A stretch of DNA of 64,000 bases, taken from positions 73,309,471 to 73,373,470 of the forward strand of contig OZ026527.1 in assembly GCA_964019695.1 (NCBI GenBank), written 5' to 3'. This stretch comes from Loripinus fragilis (taxonomy: Eukaryota > Mollusca > Bivalvia > Lucinida > Lucinidae). The notes under the pieces are model-generated. The model saw only the letters and a program-made list of their open reading frames with translations, was not told the origin of the DNA and did no database searches. Made by a program: the position numbers and the translations under genes. Position 1 is the first letter of the stretch, and every line of letters begins with the position of its first letter. Below are positions 7,600-20,762 of the stretch, one piece after another.

Positions 7600-9222
7600 C
7601 GTTCAGCTAATAACAATTGGGAAAGGCGATGGTATGTTAGGTTAATCAAACGCAGAAAATGATTCTACGGTTATGCATTAGGTGCGAACTATGGCAGTTA
7701 AACTTTTAATTGAGTGTACTACTGTTCGTTATGCGCACAAAAAGATACACTGACTGTCTATTCTGGGTTCGGTGCACAATTAATCGGTCCCATTCAACTC
7801 CATGTAAAAAGGCATAATTCGAGCATCTACAAATTTTTCCAGGACATTGCTTGGACTTTTTTCTGCCTGTGAGTGGCAAGATATGTCATTCACCTATCAA
7901 AAAAGTGAAAAGACAACCTACCTTGATAATCTCGTTTTCTCAGCATTCTCCGTTCCTTGAGGAACAGTAAAAAAATCCGGGCTGAAATCCGACCGGCGTC
8001 ATACGTTACCTGGGGAGTGCGTCGGGGAGTCTGTGACAAAATAGTCCACACAAAGATGCATTTTTCTGCATCAGCCTGACAAACATAGACCAATGTTGAA
8101 TCACATGTACATTTGAAGTCGAATAAAGCACCCATTTACGCCATAAAGGGCCCAGAAACGGCAAGTGCTAAATTTCTAAAGGTACTATTTTCGTGGGCTA
8201 CCAAACTGGAAGACTGTATTTGTGTACTAACACCTTCTGAGCCCAACGGTGAAATAATGCCATGTCAATGTTGCATGCAATCTAGTGACTTGGACAAAGT
8301 GCCCACTCACCTAATGAGTGATGTGTACACCTTTGTTATTGATCTCATATTGGTGAGAAAATAAATCACTATCCAAACAACGTGGATTCAACACTGTCGT
8401 TAAGTTAATGATTAACGTACACCTACGTACAATATTTGAGTCAGCACATGAGATCTGGCTACATATCGCATATGCGTTGTTGTTCCATAAATATGCATGT
8501 ACAGCTACCTAGTGGAGCTAGAAGCCTTTATTTTTTTTACATAAGCCTTTATCTACGTCCACTTTTGTGGGTGTGAGCAATGAAGGCTCAAGCCAGTCTG
8601 AACTGATGCACAGGCGAGATTGAGCCTTCCATTGCTCAAAACTGCAGTAAAAATATCACAATCTCATGTGCTGGCCCAGCATGTTACACATAGCTAATAA
8701 TGCATTTGGCCACACAGGTTCGAATTTGGGAGTGGACGAATATTATGTTATTCTTGTACATGGGTCAAAAATGTTATATTTGGCCTTTAAAAGTTTGACA
8801 TATGAACACATTTTGAACCAAATGACTTGTAGGGTGACAGCTGTTTCTACAAGAAGAAATTAAATGCGAAACTAGCGGTTACTTCATAAGACATTCGGAT
8901 CTCCTTTGCCAATTATAATTCTGCATGAGGTGAAGGACATATGTGCAGCAAAACATTATGGGTGTCACATATCGCAGCTTCACGACCAAATTATGGACGA
9001 AATGCACACTAAGTAACACGTGTTATATCTTTGGCATTTGTCTCATATCCGTGAGGCCAGTTAATCATCGCTTAAATAACGTGTATTCAACGTTGTTATG
9101 TACGTATGATTGGACGTTAACATACATACGTTAACATGCATTATAGACAGCTACCAAGTGGCTTTAGAGATTTTAATGTTGGCCTGATTATTTGTCTACA
9201 TACGTTTTGTCAATGTACGGGC

Positions 9223-11687
9223 AGCAAAGGGTCTGATGAGGCTGCGCCAATGCTCAGGCGCATATGAGCATTCACTGAAAGAATATGCCATATGTACGCC
9301 CATTTTGTGCAGGGGCGAAGAGCAGTGACTGCTCTGGCGAGACTGAACGCAAACTAAGTCTTGTCTGAGCATTGACTGATAAAATAAGGCATATTCACAC
9401 CCGTATTTTTGTGCATGTGCCAGAGCAGTGAAGGTTCTGACAAGAGTGCATGCATGCTAAGGCTTTTCTGAGAATTCACTGAATATGGCCATATGTACAC
9501 CCATTTTGTACATGTTTGAGAGCAGTGAATGCGCTGGCGAGACTGCAAGCATGCTAAGGCTCGTCTGAGAATTCACCGAAAGAAAACCCCATATATATGT
9601 CCATTTTGTGCATATGCGAAAGCAGTGAAGGCTCTGGTGGGACTGCACACATGCGCATGCGCGTCTGAGCATTTACTGGTAGAATATGCCATATGTTCGC
9701 CAATATTGTGCATGTGCGAGAGTAGTGAAGGCACCGACAAGACTGCATGCATGCAACTTCTAGTCTAAGCATTGGCTGAAAGAATATGTCATATATACGC
9801 CCATTTATGTGCATGTTCGAGAGCAGTGAAGGCTCTGGTGAGACTGCATGTCTGCTCAGGCGCGTCTGAGCATTTACTGATGGAATATGCCAAATGTATG
9901 CCCATTTTGTGCATGTGCGAGAGCAGTGAAGGCTCTGGTGAGACTGCATGTATGGTCAGGTGCGTCTGAGCATTAAATGATGGAATATGCCAAATGTATG
10001 CCCATTTTGTGCATGTGCGAGAGCAGTAAAGGCTCTGACAAGACTGCATGCATGCTTCTTCTAGTCTGAGCATTGGCTGAAAGAATATGCCATATGTACA
10101 CCCATTAATGTGCATGTGCGAGAGCAGTGAAGGCTCTGGCGAGACTGCATGTATACTCAGGCACGTCTTAGCATTCACTGATGAAATATGCCATATGTAC
10201 GCCCATTTTTAGCATGCGCGAGAGCAGTGAAGGCTCTGGCGAGACTGCATGTATGTTCAGGCGCGTCTGAGCATTTACTGATGGAATATGCCATGTGTAC
10301 GCCCATTTTGTGCATGTGCGAGAGCAGTGAAGGATCTGGTGAGACTGCATGTACGCTCAGGCGTGTCTGAGCATTCACTGAAGGAATATGCCATATGTGC
10401 GCCCATTTTGTGCATGCGCGAGAGCAGTGAAGGCTCTGGCGAGACTGCACGCATGCTAATGCTAGCTTGAGCATTCACTGATAGAATGTGCCATATAAAC
10501 ACCCATTTTGTGCATGTGCGAGAGCAGTGTAGGCTCTGGCGAGACTGCATGTCTGCTCAGGCGCGTCTGAGCATTTACTGATGGAATATGCCAAATGTAT
10601 GCCCATTTTGTGCATGTGCGAGAGCAGTGAAGACTCTGGTGAGACTGCATGTATGGTCAGGTGCGTCTGAGCATTAAATGATGGAATATGCCAAATGTAT
10701 GCCCATTTTGTGCATGTGCGAGAGCAGTAAAGGCTCTGACAAGACTGCATGCATGCTTCTTCTAGTCCGAGCATTGGCTGAAAGAATATGCCATATGTAC
10801 ACCCATTAATGTGCATGTGCGAGAGCAGTGAAGACTCTGGTGAGACTGCATGTATGGTCAGGTGCGTCTGAGCATTAAATGATGGAATATGCCAAATGTA
10901 TGCCCATTTTGTGCATGTGCGAGAGCAGTAAAGGCTCTGACAAGACTGCATGCATGCTTCTTCTAGTCTGAGCATTGGCTGAAAGAATATGCCATATGTA
11001 CACCCATTAATGTGCATGTGCGAGAGCAGTGAAGGCTCTGGCGAGACTGCATGTATACTCAGGCACGTCTTAGCATTCACTGATGAAATATGCCATATGT
11101 ACGCCCATTTTTAGCATGCGCGAGAGCAGTGAAGGCTCTGGCGAGACTGCATGTATGTTCAGGCGCGTCTGAGCATTTACTGATGGAATATGCCATGTGT
11201 ACACCCATTTTGTGCATGTGCGAGAGCAGTGAAGGATCTGGCGAGACTGCATGTACGCTCAGGCGCGTCTGAGCATTCACTGATGGAATATGCCATATGT
11301 GCGCCCATTTTGTGCATGCGCGAGAGCAGTGAAGGCTCTGGCGAGACTGCACGCATGCTAATGCTAGCTTGAGCATTCACTGATAGAATGTGCCATATAA
11401 ACACCCATTTTGTGCATGTGCGAGAGCAGTGTAGGCTCTGGCGAGACTGCACGCATGCTAATGCTAGTTTGAGCATTGACTGATATAATATGCCATATAA
11501 ACATCCATTTTGTGCATGTGCGAGAGCAGTGAAGGCTACGACATGACTACATTTGTGCTACTTCTAGTCTGAGCATTGACTGAAAGAATATGCCATATAT
11601 ACGCCCATTTCTGTGCATGTGCGAGAGCAGTGAAGGCTCTGGTGAGACTGCACGCATGCTCAGGTGCGTCTGAGCATTGACTGATAC
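9223..11687. repeat. Expanded subrepeat array, unit 3 (~24-25 copies)
   Basis: 2465 bp, about 900 bp longer than the norm. If the nine successive variants from TCTGCTCAGG (near 9849) onward are called T1-T9, the order here is T1-T7, T1-T3, T2-T3, T4-T9. This is a 700-bp duplication with a nested 200-bp duplication. It opens the longest reading frame in the window (201 codons, minus strand 10475-11080), which is a consequence of the expansion. Confidence 0.94.
10548..11050. repeat. Nested duplication junctions in unit 3
   Basis: At about 10548 the order jumps from subrepeat T7 back to T1 (TCTGCTCAGG, compare 9849), a gain of ~700 bp. At about 10830 it jumps from T3 back to T2 (TATGGTCAGG, compare 10649), a gain of ~200 bp. 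AAGACTCTGG occurs at both 10631 and 10830, but the 9929 equivalent is AAGGCTCTGG, so the mutation predates the second duplication and postdates the first. Confidence 0.88.
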
Positions 11688-12344
11688 CATTTGCTATTTG
11701 CATTCTATTTGAGCCAGTGCACGTGGTGTTTTACTTAATGTATTTGCTAGCAATCATATGCAGCCACCAGCTAACTATTAGTTTAAAAGGGCTTAAATTT
11801 GGCCTGAGGTTTCACCTACACCCATTTAGTGCATGTGCCAATAGCAAAGGCTTTGGCGAGACTGCGTGCACGCTCAGATACGTAATCCTCTCCTTGCGAG
11901 GGGGTGTTGCAGTATATAAAGAAAGAAAGAAAGTCAGAGAATTCACTGATAGAATATGCCAACTAAAACACGTGCCAATCTGGATACCTGTCTTATCATG
12001 GACTTTTGTTTCAATTATGAATCTGCTTCGTGGCAAGTTGACATATTGTGCATATGAAAAGAAAACAAATGAACCAGCTCATGGAAAGTTGGTATTGATC
12101 ACAAAGATAACCAATGAAGATATTGATGTGCATCTGTGTATGCTCATTGAAGTGTCATTGAATATGAATGTGATAGTACGCATACACTAAGGCCTGCTAA
12201 ACCATTTCAAAGAAACCTGTCCAAGTATTCTGTTATATGATGATTGACCATAGATATATGACTAAAAAATTGTTCATAGTGATATTAAGCTCAGATACAA
12301 CAACAAAAGAAATGGAAAGTAAAGCAATGAATAAAAAAATCTAT

Positions 12345-12463
12345 AAAAAATATTATTTTTTTTGTTTTTCTTTTTCACAGGATTCGAACCTGTACCATCA
12401 GGGTATTCTAGTATTCTATATGCATTAGGCTGGCTCACTAAACCCCTCAGCTATCTGGGCTCA
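12345..12463 (-). mobile_element. tRNA-derived SINE-like segment, unit 3
   Basis: Boxes A and B are intact (box B 12390-12380). The tail is GAAAAAG, the main-family form, in line with the 3' part of this monomer belonging to that family. Confidence 0.65.
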
Positions 12464-12760
12464 TTAAACCATAGGTATACAATACATCTAAATACAAATT
12501 GTTAAAGTGTTAAGGGGCATTACTCATGTGTGATTTTCAAACCCAAACTCAAACTAGTTACAAGCAAACAAATCTTTCTAATGAAACATGATTTAAAAAC
12601 ATGCACTTTGTCTTATTTTCCTATTGAAGAATACATAAAATTTAAGCTGATATCTGATTGATCTAAAACAGCTTTTTATTTTACCAAAATAAACTAATAA
12701 TTTCTCTGTATTTAAGTCAAGTGAAACACAGCTTGTTAAATTTATGTGTTTACCTAGACT

Positions 12761-12968
12761 GTCCAAAACTCATTTGGACGGTTTAATGACGAGACCTGAT
12801 GCTAGGTCTTGTCATCAAACGAATTTCTCCGATGGAGGATTCGTAAGGAAAGGCCTTTTTTTATTTCCTTTTTTTTAAGTTTTTTTTACTATTTCCCTTT
12901 GTCCTTTTCTTTTTCAAGGTGTCCCTATCCAGCTGGAGGTCCATTTTTAAAGGCTCTCTCCAGCTGGA
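12761..12968. repeat. Multi-hairpin block, unit 3
   Basis: All elements intact. It is followed by CAGCTTATAAC, the first appearance of the B-type marker. Confidence 0.72.
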
Positions 12969-14660
12969 CGTTCAGCTTATAACAATTGGGAAAGGCGATG
13001 GTATGTTAGGTTAATCAAACGCAGAAAATGATTCTACGGTTATGCATTAGGTGCGAACTATGGCAGTTAAACTTTTAATTGAGTGTACTACTGTTCGTTA
13101 TGCGCACAAAAAGATACACTGACTGTCTATTCTGGGTTCGGTGCACAATTAATCGGTCCCATTCAACTCTATGTAAAAAGGCATAATTCGAGCATCTACA
13201 AATTTTTCCAGGACATTGCTTGGACTTTTTTTCTGCCTGTGAGTGGCAAGATATGTCATTCACCTATCAAAAAAGTGAAAAGACAACCTACCTTGATAAT
13301 CTCGTTTTCTCAGCATTCTCCGTTCCTTGAGAAACAGTAAAAAAATCCGGGCTGAAATCCGACCGGCGTCATACGTTACCTGGGGAGTGCGTCGGGGAGT
13401 CTGTGACAAAATAGTCCACACAAAGATGCATTTTTCTGCATCAGCCTGACAAACATAGACCAATGTTGAATCACATGTACATTTGAAGTCGAATAAAGCA
13501 CCCATTTACGCCATAAAGGGCCCAGAAACGGCAAGTGCTAAATTTTTAAAGGTACTATTTTCGTGGGCTACCAAACTGGAAGACTGTATTTGTGTACTAA
13601 CACCTTCTGAGCCCAACGGTGAAATAATGCCATGTCAATGTTGCATGCAATCTAGTGACTTGAACAAAGTGCCCACTCACCTAATGAGTGATGTGTACAC
13701 CTTTGTTATTGATCTCATATTGGTGAGAAAATAAATCACTATCCAAACAACGTGGATTCAACACTGTCGTTAAGTTAATGATTAACGTACACCTACGTAC
13801 AATATTTGAGTCAGCACATGAGATCTGGCTACATATCGCATATGCGTTGTTGTTCCATAAATATGCATGTACAGCTACCTAGTGGAGCTAGAAGCCTTTA
13901 TTTTTTTTACATAAGCCTTCATCTACGTCCACTTTTGTGGGTGTGAGCAATGAAGGCTCAAGCCAGTCTGAACTGATGCACAGGCGAGATTGAGCCTTCC
14001 ATTGCTCAAAACTGCAGTAAAAATATCACAATCTCATGTGCTGGCCCAGCATGTTACACATAGCTAATAATGCATTTGGCAGCACAGGTTCGAATTTGGG
14101 AGTGGACGAATATTATGTTATTCTTGTACATGGGTCAAAAATGTTATATTTGGCCTTTAAAAGTTTGACATATGAACACATTTTGAACCAAATGACTTGT
14201 AGGGTGACAGCTGTTTCTACAAGAAGAAATTAAATGCGAAACTAGCGGTTACTTCATAAGACATTCGGATCTCCTTTGCCAATTATAACTCTGCATGAGG
14301 TGAAGGACATATGTGCAGCAAAACATTATGGGTGTCACATATCGCAGCTTCACGACCAAATTATTGACGACATGCACACTAAGTAACACGTGTTATATTT
14401 TTGGCATTTGTCTCATATCCGTGAGGCCAGTTAATCATCGCTTAAATAACATGTATTCAACGTTGTTATGTACGTATGATTGGACGTTAACATACCCTTA
14501 AATATGTACTATATTTGAGCCATCGCACACCATTTTGGTACTTATTGCATATGTTTAAATTCAACCTGTTAACATGCATTATAGACAGCTACCAAGTGGC
14601 TTTAGAGATTTTAATGTTGGCCTGATTATTTGTCTACATACGTTTTGTCAATGTACGGGC

Positions 14661-16223
14661 AGCAAAGGGTCTGATGAGGCTGCGCCAATGCTCAGGCGCA
14701 TATGAGCATTCACTGAAAGAATATGCCATATGTACGCCCATTTTGTGCATGGGCGAAGAGCAGTGACTGCTCTGGCGAGACTGAACGCAAACTAAGTCTT
14801 GTCTGAGCATTGACTGATAAAATAAGGCATATACACACCCGTATTTTTGTGCATGTGCCAGAGCAGTGAAGGTTCTGACAAGAGTGCATGCATGCTAAGG
14901 CTTTTCTGAGAATTCACTGAATATGGCCATATGTACGCCCATTTTGTACATATTTGAGAGCAGTGAATGCGCTGGCGAGACTGCAAGCATGCTAAGGCTC
15001 GTCTGAGAATTCACCGAAAGAAAACCCCATATATATGTCCATTTTGTGCATATGCGAAAGCAGTGAAGGCTCTGGTGGGACTGCACACATGCGCATGCGC
15101 GTCTGAGCATTTACTGGTAGAATATGCCATATGTACGCCAATATTGTGCATGTGCGAGAGTAGTGAAGGCACCGACAAGACTGCATGCATGCAACTTCTA
15201 GTCTAAGCATTGGCTGAAAGAATATGTCATATATACGCCCATTTATGTGCATGTTCGAGAGCAGTGAAGGCTCTGGTGAGACTGCATGTCTGCTCAGGCG
15301 CGTCTGAGCATTTACTGATGGAATATGCCAAATGTATGCCCATTTTGTGCATGTGCGAGAGCAGTGAAGGCTCTGGTGAGACTGCATGTATGGTCAGGTG
15401 CGTCTGAGCATTAAATGATGGAATATGCCAAATGTATGCACATTTTGTGCATGTGCGAGAGCAGTAAAGGCTCTGACAAGACTGCATGCATGCTTCTTCT
15501 AGTCTGAGCATTGGCTGAAAGAATATGCCATATGTACACCCATTAATGTGCATGTGCGAGAGCAGTGAAGGCTCTGGCGAGACTGCATGTATACTCAGGC
15601 ACGTCTTAGCATTCACTGATGAAATATGCCATATGTACGCCCATTTTTAGCATGCGCGAGAGCAGTGAAGGCTCTGGCGAGACTGCATGTATGTTCAGGC
15701 GCGTCTGAGCATTTACTGATGGAATATGCCATGTGTACGCCCATTTTGTGCATGTGCGAGAGCAGTGAAGGATCTGGTGAGACTGCATGTACGCTCAGGC
15801 GCGTCTGAGCATTCACTGATGGAATATGCCATATGTGCGCCCATTTTGTGCATGCGCGAGAGCAGTGAAGGCTCTGGCGAGACTGCACGCATGCTAATGC
15901 TAGCTTGAGCATTCACTGATAGAATGTGCCATATAAACACCCATTTTGTGCATGTGCGAGAGCAGTGTAGGCTCTGGCGAGACTGCACGCATGCTAATGC
16001 TAGTTTGAGCATTGACTGATATAATATGCCATATAAACATCCATTTTGTGCATGTGCGAGAGCAGTGAAGGCTACGACATGACTACATTTGTGCTACTTC
16101 TAGTCTGAGCATTGACTGAAAGAATATGCCATATATACGCCCATTTCTGTGCACGTGCGAGAGCAGTGAAGGCTCTGGTGAGACTGCACGCATGCTCAGG
16201 TGCGTCTGAGCATTGACTGATAC
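14661..16223. repeat. ~100-bp subrepeat array, unit 4
   Basis: 1563 bp with the normal T1-T9 order. It has TACATATTTGAGAG near 14947 where others have TACATGTTTGAGAG, GTATGCACATTTTG near 15434 and GTGCACGTGCGAGAG near 16149. The last is shared with unit 5. Confidence 0.95.
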
Positions 16224-16880
16224 CATTTGCTATTTGCATTCTATTTGAGCCAGTGCACGTGGTGTTTTACTTAATGTATTTGCTAGCAATCATATGCAGC
16301 CACCAGCTAACTATTAGTTTAAAAGGGCTTAAATTTGGCCTGAGGTTTCACCTACACCCATTTAGTGCATGTGCCAATAGCAAAGGCTTTGGCGAGACTG
16401 CGTGCACGCTCAGATACGTAATCCTCTCCTCGCGAGGGGGTGTTGCAGTATATAAAGAAAGAAAGAAAGTCAGAGAATTCACTGATAGAATATGCCAACT
16501 AAAACACGTGCCAATCTGGATACCTGTCTTATCATGGACTTTTGTTTCAATTATGAATCTGCTTCGTGGCAAGTTGACATATTGTGCATATGAAAAGAAA
16601 ACAAATGAACCAGCTCATGGAAAGTTGGTATTGATCACAAAGATAACCAATGAAGATATTGATGTGCATCTGTGTATGCTCATTGAAGTGTCATTGAATA
16701 TGAATGTGATAGTACGCATACACTAAGGCCTGCTAAACCATTTCAAAGAAACCTGTCCAAGTATTCTGTTATATGATAATTGACCATAGATATATGACTA
16801 AAAAATTGTTCATAGTGATATTAAGCTCAGATACAACAACAAAAGAAATGGAAAGTAAAGCAATGAATAAAAAAATCTAT

Positions 16881-17000
16881 AAAAAATATTATTTTTTTTT
16901 GTTTTTCTTTTTCACAGGATTCGAACCTGTACCATCAGGGTATTCTAGTATTCTATATGCATTAGGCTGGCTCACTAAACCCCTCAGCTATCTGGGCTCA
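16881..17000 (-). mobile_element. tRNA-derived SINE-like segment, unit 4
   Basis: Boxes intact (box B 16927-16917). The T-rich plus-strand tract is one base longer than in unit 3. Confidence 0.65.
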
Positions 17001-17297
17001 TTAAACCATAGGTATACAATACATCTAAATACAAATTGTTAAAGTGTTAAGGGGCATTACTCATGTGTGATTTTCAAACCCAAACTCAAACTAGTTACAA
17101 GCAAACAAATCTTTCTAATGAAACATGATTTAAAAACATGCACTTTGTCTTATTTTCCTATTGAAGAATACATAAAATTTAAGCTGATATCTGATTGATC
17201 TAAAACAGCTTTTTATTTTACCAAAATAAACTAATAATTTCTCTGTATTTAAGTCAAGTGAAACACAGCTTGTTAAATTTATGTGTTTACCTAGACT

Positions 17298-17506
17298 GTC
17301 CAAAACTCATTTGGACGGTTTAATGACGAGACCTGATGCTAGGTCTTGTCATCAAACGAATTTCTCCGATGGAGGATTCGTAAGGAAAGGCCTTTTTTTT
17401 ATTTCCTTTTTTTTAAGTTTTTTTTACTATTTCCCTTTGTCCTTTTCTTTTTCAAGGTGTCCCTATCCAGCTGGAGGTCCATTTTTAAAGGCTCTCTCCA
17501 GCTGGA
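17298..17506. repeat. Multi-hairpin block, unit 4
   Basis: All elements intact, followed by the A-type CAGCTAATAAC. Confidence 0.72.
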
Positions 17507-19199
17507 CGTTCAGCTAATAACAATTGGGAAAGGCGATGGTATGTTAGGTTAATCAAACGCAGAAAATGATTCTACGGTTATGCATTAGGTGCGAACTATG
17601 GCAGTTAAACTTTTAATTCAGTGTACTACTGTTCGTTATGCGCACAAAAAGATACACTGACTGTCTATTCTGGGTTCGGTGCACAATTAATCGGTCCCAT
17701 TCAACTCTATGTAAAAAGGCATAATTTGAGCATCTACAAATTTTTCCAGGACGTTGCTTGGACTTTTTTTCTGCCTGTGAGTGGCAAGATATGTCATTCA
17801 CCTATCAAAAAAGTGAAAAGACAACCTACCTTGATAATCTCGTTTTCTCAGCATTCTCCGTTCCTTGAGAAACAGTAAAAAAATCCGGGCTGAAATCCGA
17901 CCGGCGTCATACGTTACCTGGGGAGTGCGTCGGGGAGTCTGTGACAAAATAGTCCACACAAAGATGCATTTTTCTGCATCAGCCTGACAAACATAGACCA
18001 ATGTTGAATCACATGTACATTTGAAGTCGAATAAAGCACCCATTTACGCCATAAAGGGCCCAGAAACGGCAAGTGCTAAATTTCTAAAGGTACTATTTTC
18101 GTGGGCTTCCAAACTGGAAGACTGTATTTGTGTACTAACACCTTCTGAGCCCAACGGTGAAATAATGCCATGTCAATGTTGCATGCAATCTAGTGACTTG
18201 GACAAAGTGCCCACTCACCTAATGAGTGATGTGTACACCTTTGTTATTGATCTCATATTGGTGAGAAAATAAATCACTATCCAAACAACGTGGATTCAAC
18301 ACTGTCGTTAAGTTAATGATTAACGTACACCTACGTACAATATTTGAGTCAGCACATGAGATCTGGCTACATATCGCATATGCGTTGTTGTTCCATAAAT
18401 ATGCATGTACAGCTACCTAGTGGAGCTAGAAGCCTTTATTTTTTTTTACATAAGCCTTCATCTACGTCCACTTTTGTGGGTGTGAGCAATGAAGGCTCAA
18501 GCCAGTCTGAACTGATGCACAGGCGAGATTGAGCCTTCCATTGCTCAAAACTGCAGTAAAAATATCACAATCTCATGTGCTGGCCCAGCATGTTACACAT
18601 AGCTAATAATGCATTTGGCCACACAGGTTCGAATTTGGGAGTGGACGAATATTATGTTATTCTTGTACATGGGTCAAAAATGTTATATTTGGCCTTTAAA
18701 AGTTTGACATATGAACACATTTTGAACCAAATGACTTGTAGGGTGACAGCTGTTTCTACAAGAAGAAATTAAATGCGAAACTAGCGGTTACTTCATAAGA
18801 CATTCGGATCTCCTTTGCCAATTATAACTCTGCATGAGGTGAAGGACATATGTGCAGCAAAACATTATGGGTGTCACATATCGCAGCTTCACGACCAAAT
18901 TATGGACGAAATGCACACTAAGTAACACGTGTTATATCTTTGGCATTTGTCTCATATCCGTGAGGCCAGTTAATCATCGCTTAAATAACGTGTATTCAAC
19001 GTTGTTATGTACGTATGATTGGACGTTAACATACCCTTAAATATGTACTATATTTGAGCCATCGCACACCATTTTGGTACTTATTGCATATGTTTAAATT
19101 CGACCTGTTAACATGCATTATAGACAGCTACCAAGTGGCTTTAGAGATTTTAATGTTGGCCTGATTATTTGTCTACATACGTTTTGTCAATGTACGGGC

Positions 19200-20762
19200 A
19201 GCAAAGGGTCTGATGAGGCTGCGCCAATGCTCAGGCGCATATGAGCATTCACTGAAAGAATATGCCATATGTACGCCCATTTTGTGCATGGGCGAAGAGC
19301 AGTGACTGCTCTGGCGAGACTGAACGCAAACTAAGTCTTGTCTGAGCATTGACTGATAAAATAAGGCATATACACACCCGTATTTTTGTGCATGTGCCAG
19401 AGCAGTGAAGGTTCTGACAAGAGTGCATGCATGCTAAGGCTTTTCTGAGAATTCACTGAATATGGCCATATGTACGCCCATTTTGTACATGTTTGAGAGC
19501 AGTGAATGCGCTGGCGAGACTGCAAGCATGCTAAGGCTCGTCTGAGAATTCACCGAAAGAAAACCCCATATATATGTCCATTTTGTGCATATGCGAAAGC
19601 AGTGAAGGCTCTGGTGGGACTGCACACATGCGCATGCGCGTCTGAGCATTTACTGGTAGAATATGCCATATGTACGCCAATATTGTGCATGTGCGAGAGT
19701 AGTGAAGGCACCGACAAGACTGCATGCATGCAACTTCTAGTCTAAGCATTTGCTGAAAGAATATGTCATATATACGCCCATTTATGTGCATGTTCGAGAG
19801 CAGTGAAGGCTCTGGTGAGACTGCATGTCTGCTCAGGCGCGTCTGAGCATTTACTGATGGAACATGCCAAATGTATGCTCATTTTGTGCATGTGCGAGAG
19901 CAGTGAAGGCTCTGGTGAGACTGCATGTATGGTCAGGTGCGTCTGAGCATTAAATGATGGAATATGCCAAATGTATGCCCATTTTGTGCATGTGCGAGAG
20001 CAGTAAAGGCTCTGACAAGACTGCATGCATGCTTCTTCTAGTCTGAGCATTGGCTGAAAGAATATGCCATATGTACACCCATTAATGTGCATGTGCGAGA
20101 GCAGTGAAGGCTCTGGCGAGACTGCATGTATACTCAGGCACGTCTTAGCATTCACTGATGAAATATGCCATATGTACGCCCATTTTTAGCATGCGCGAGA
20201 GCAGTGAAGGCTCTGGCGAGACTGCATGTATGTTCAGGCGCGTCTGAGCATTTACTGATGGAATATGCCATATGTACGCCCATTTTGTGCATGTGCGAGA
20301 GCAGTGAAGGATCTGGTGAGACTGCATGTACGCTCAGGCGCGTCTGAGCATTCACTGATGGAATATGCCATATGTGCGCCCATTTTGTGCATGCGCGAGA
20401 GCAGTGAAGGCTCTGGCGAGACTGCACGCATGCTAATGCTAGCTTGAGCATTCACTGATAGAATGTGCCATATAAACACCCATTTTGTGCATGTGCGAGA
20501 GCAGTGTAGGCTCTGGCGAGACTGCACGCATGCTAATGCTAGTTTGAGCATTGACTGATATAATTTGCCATATAAACATCCATTTTGTGCATGTGCGAGA
20601 GCAGTGAAGGCTACGACATGACTACATTTGTGCTACTTCTAGTCTGAGCATTGACTGAAAGAATATGCCATATATACGCCCATTTCTGTGCACGTGCGAG
20701 AGCAGTGAAGGCTCTGGTGAGACTGCACGCATGCTCAGGTGCGTCTGAGCATTGACTGATAC
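19200..20762. repeat. ~100-bp subrepeat array, unit 5
   Basis: 1563 bp, normal order. GGAACATGCC near 19859 and ATGCTCATTTTG near 19875 are local changes. CCATATGTACGCC near 20270 replaces CCATGTGTACGCC, as in units 6 and 8. Confidence 0.95.

Larger units (their letters stand above)
4530..8993. repeat. Monomer unit 2, with 68-bp loss
   Basis: Full monomer of 4464 bp, about 70 bp shorter than the norm. The stretch between ACGTTAACAT (4650) and GACAGC (4682) is 32 bp instead of 100 bp, so the ATATTTGAGCC part of flank A is missing. The array resembles unit 1, including AAAGCTC near 5165, GTAGAGAAGG and CATGCTACTTCTAG. The TATA-like box reads TATATAAAAAAAG here (6547), and the SINE tail has lost one T-run base. 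Confidence 0.95.
8994..14363. repeat. Monomer unit 3, chimeric and expanded
   Basis: Longest monomer, 5370 bp. Its first ~330 bp match units 1-2: it has the 68-bp loss (9120-9146) and GTGCAGGGGCGAAG near 9308. From about 9380 onward it matches the main family (GTAGTGAAGG, CATGCAACTTCTAG, the longer GAAA tract). Its 3' part carries markers shared with unit 5: CAGCTTATAAC near 12973, TTGAACAAAG near 13661 and GGCAGCACAGG near 14079. The array holds about nine extra subrepeats. Confidence 0.95.
14364..18902. repeat. Monomer unit 4
   Basis: Full monomer of 4539 bp and close to the family norm. It opens with TTGACGACATG, a variant otherwise seen only at the start of unit 6, two units away. It has CAGCTAATAAC (near 17511) where units 3 and 5 have CAGCTTATAAC. 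Private changes include AATTCAGTG near 17615 (AATTGAGTG elsewhere) and GGGCTTCCAAAC near 18102. Confidence 0.95.

Noticed and set aside
10475..11080. 201-codon minus-strand frame, the longest in the window
   Set aside because: It exists only because unit 3 gained extra subrepeats, and its translation is the subrepeat read in successive frames.
11717..12190. 157-codon plus-strand frame, intact in units 3-14, as a gene
   Set aside because: It is split in units 1-2 by a GAAA-tract change. Most differences among the intact copies alter the residue (for example S to L, A to T, H to N, G to V, T to P, R to C, I to L), with few silent ones. That is neutral drift. The frame also runs through subrepeat and insert sequence, and no domain is recognisable.
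13483..13734. 83-codon plus-strand frame seen in every unit, and the neighbouring 81- and 85-codon frames
   Set aside because: The 83-codon frame gains 13 codons in units 6 and 8 by loss of its stop, and the 85-codon frame is broken in units 1, 2 and 7 by T-run length. There is no start context, domain or constraint.
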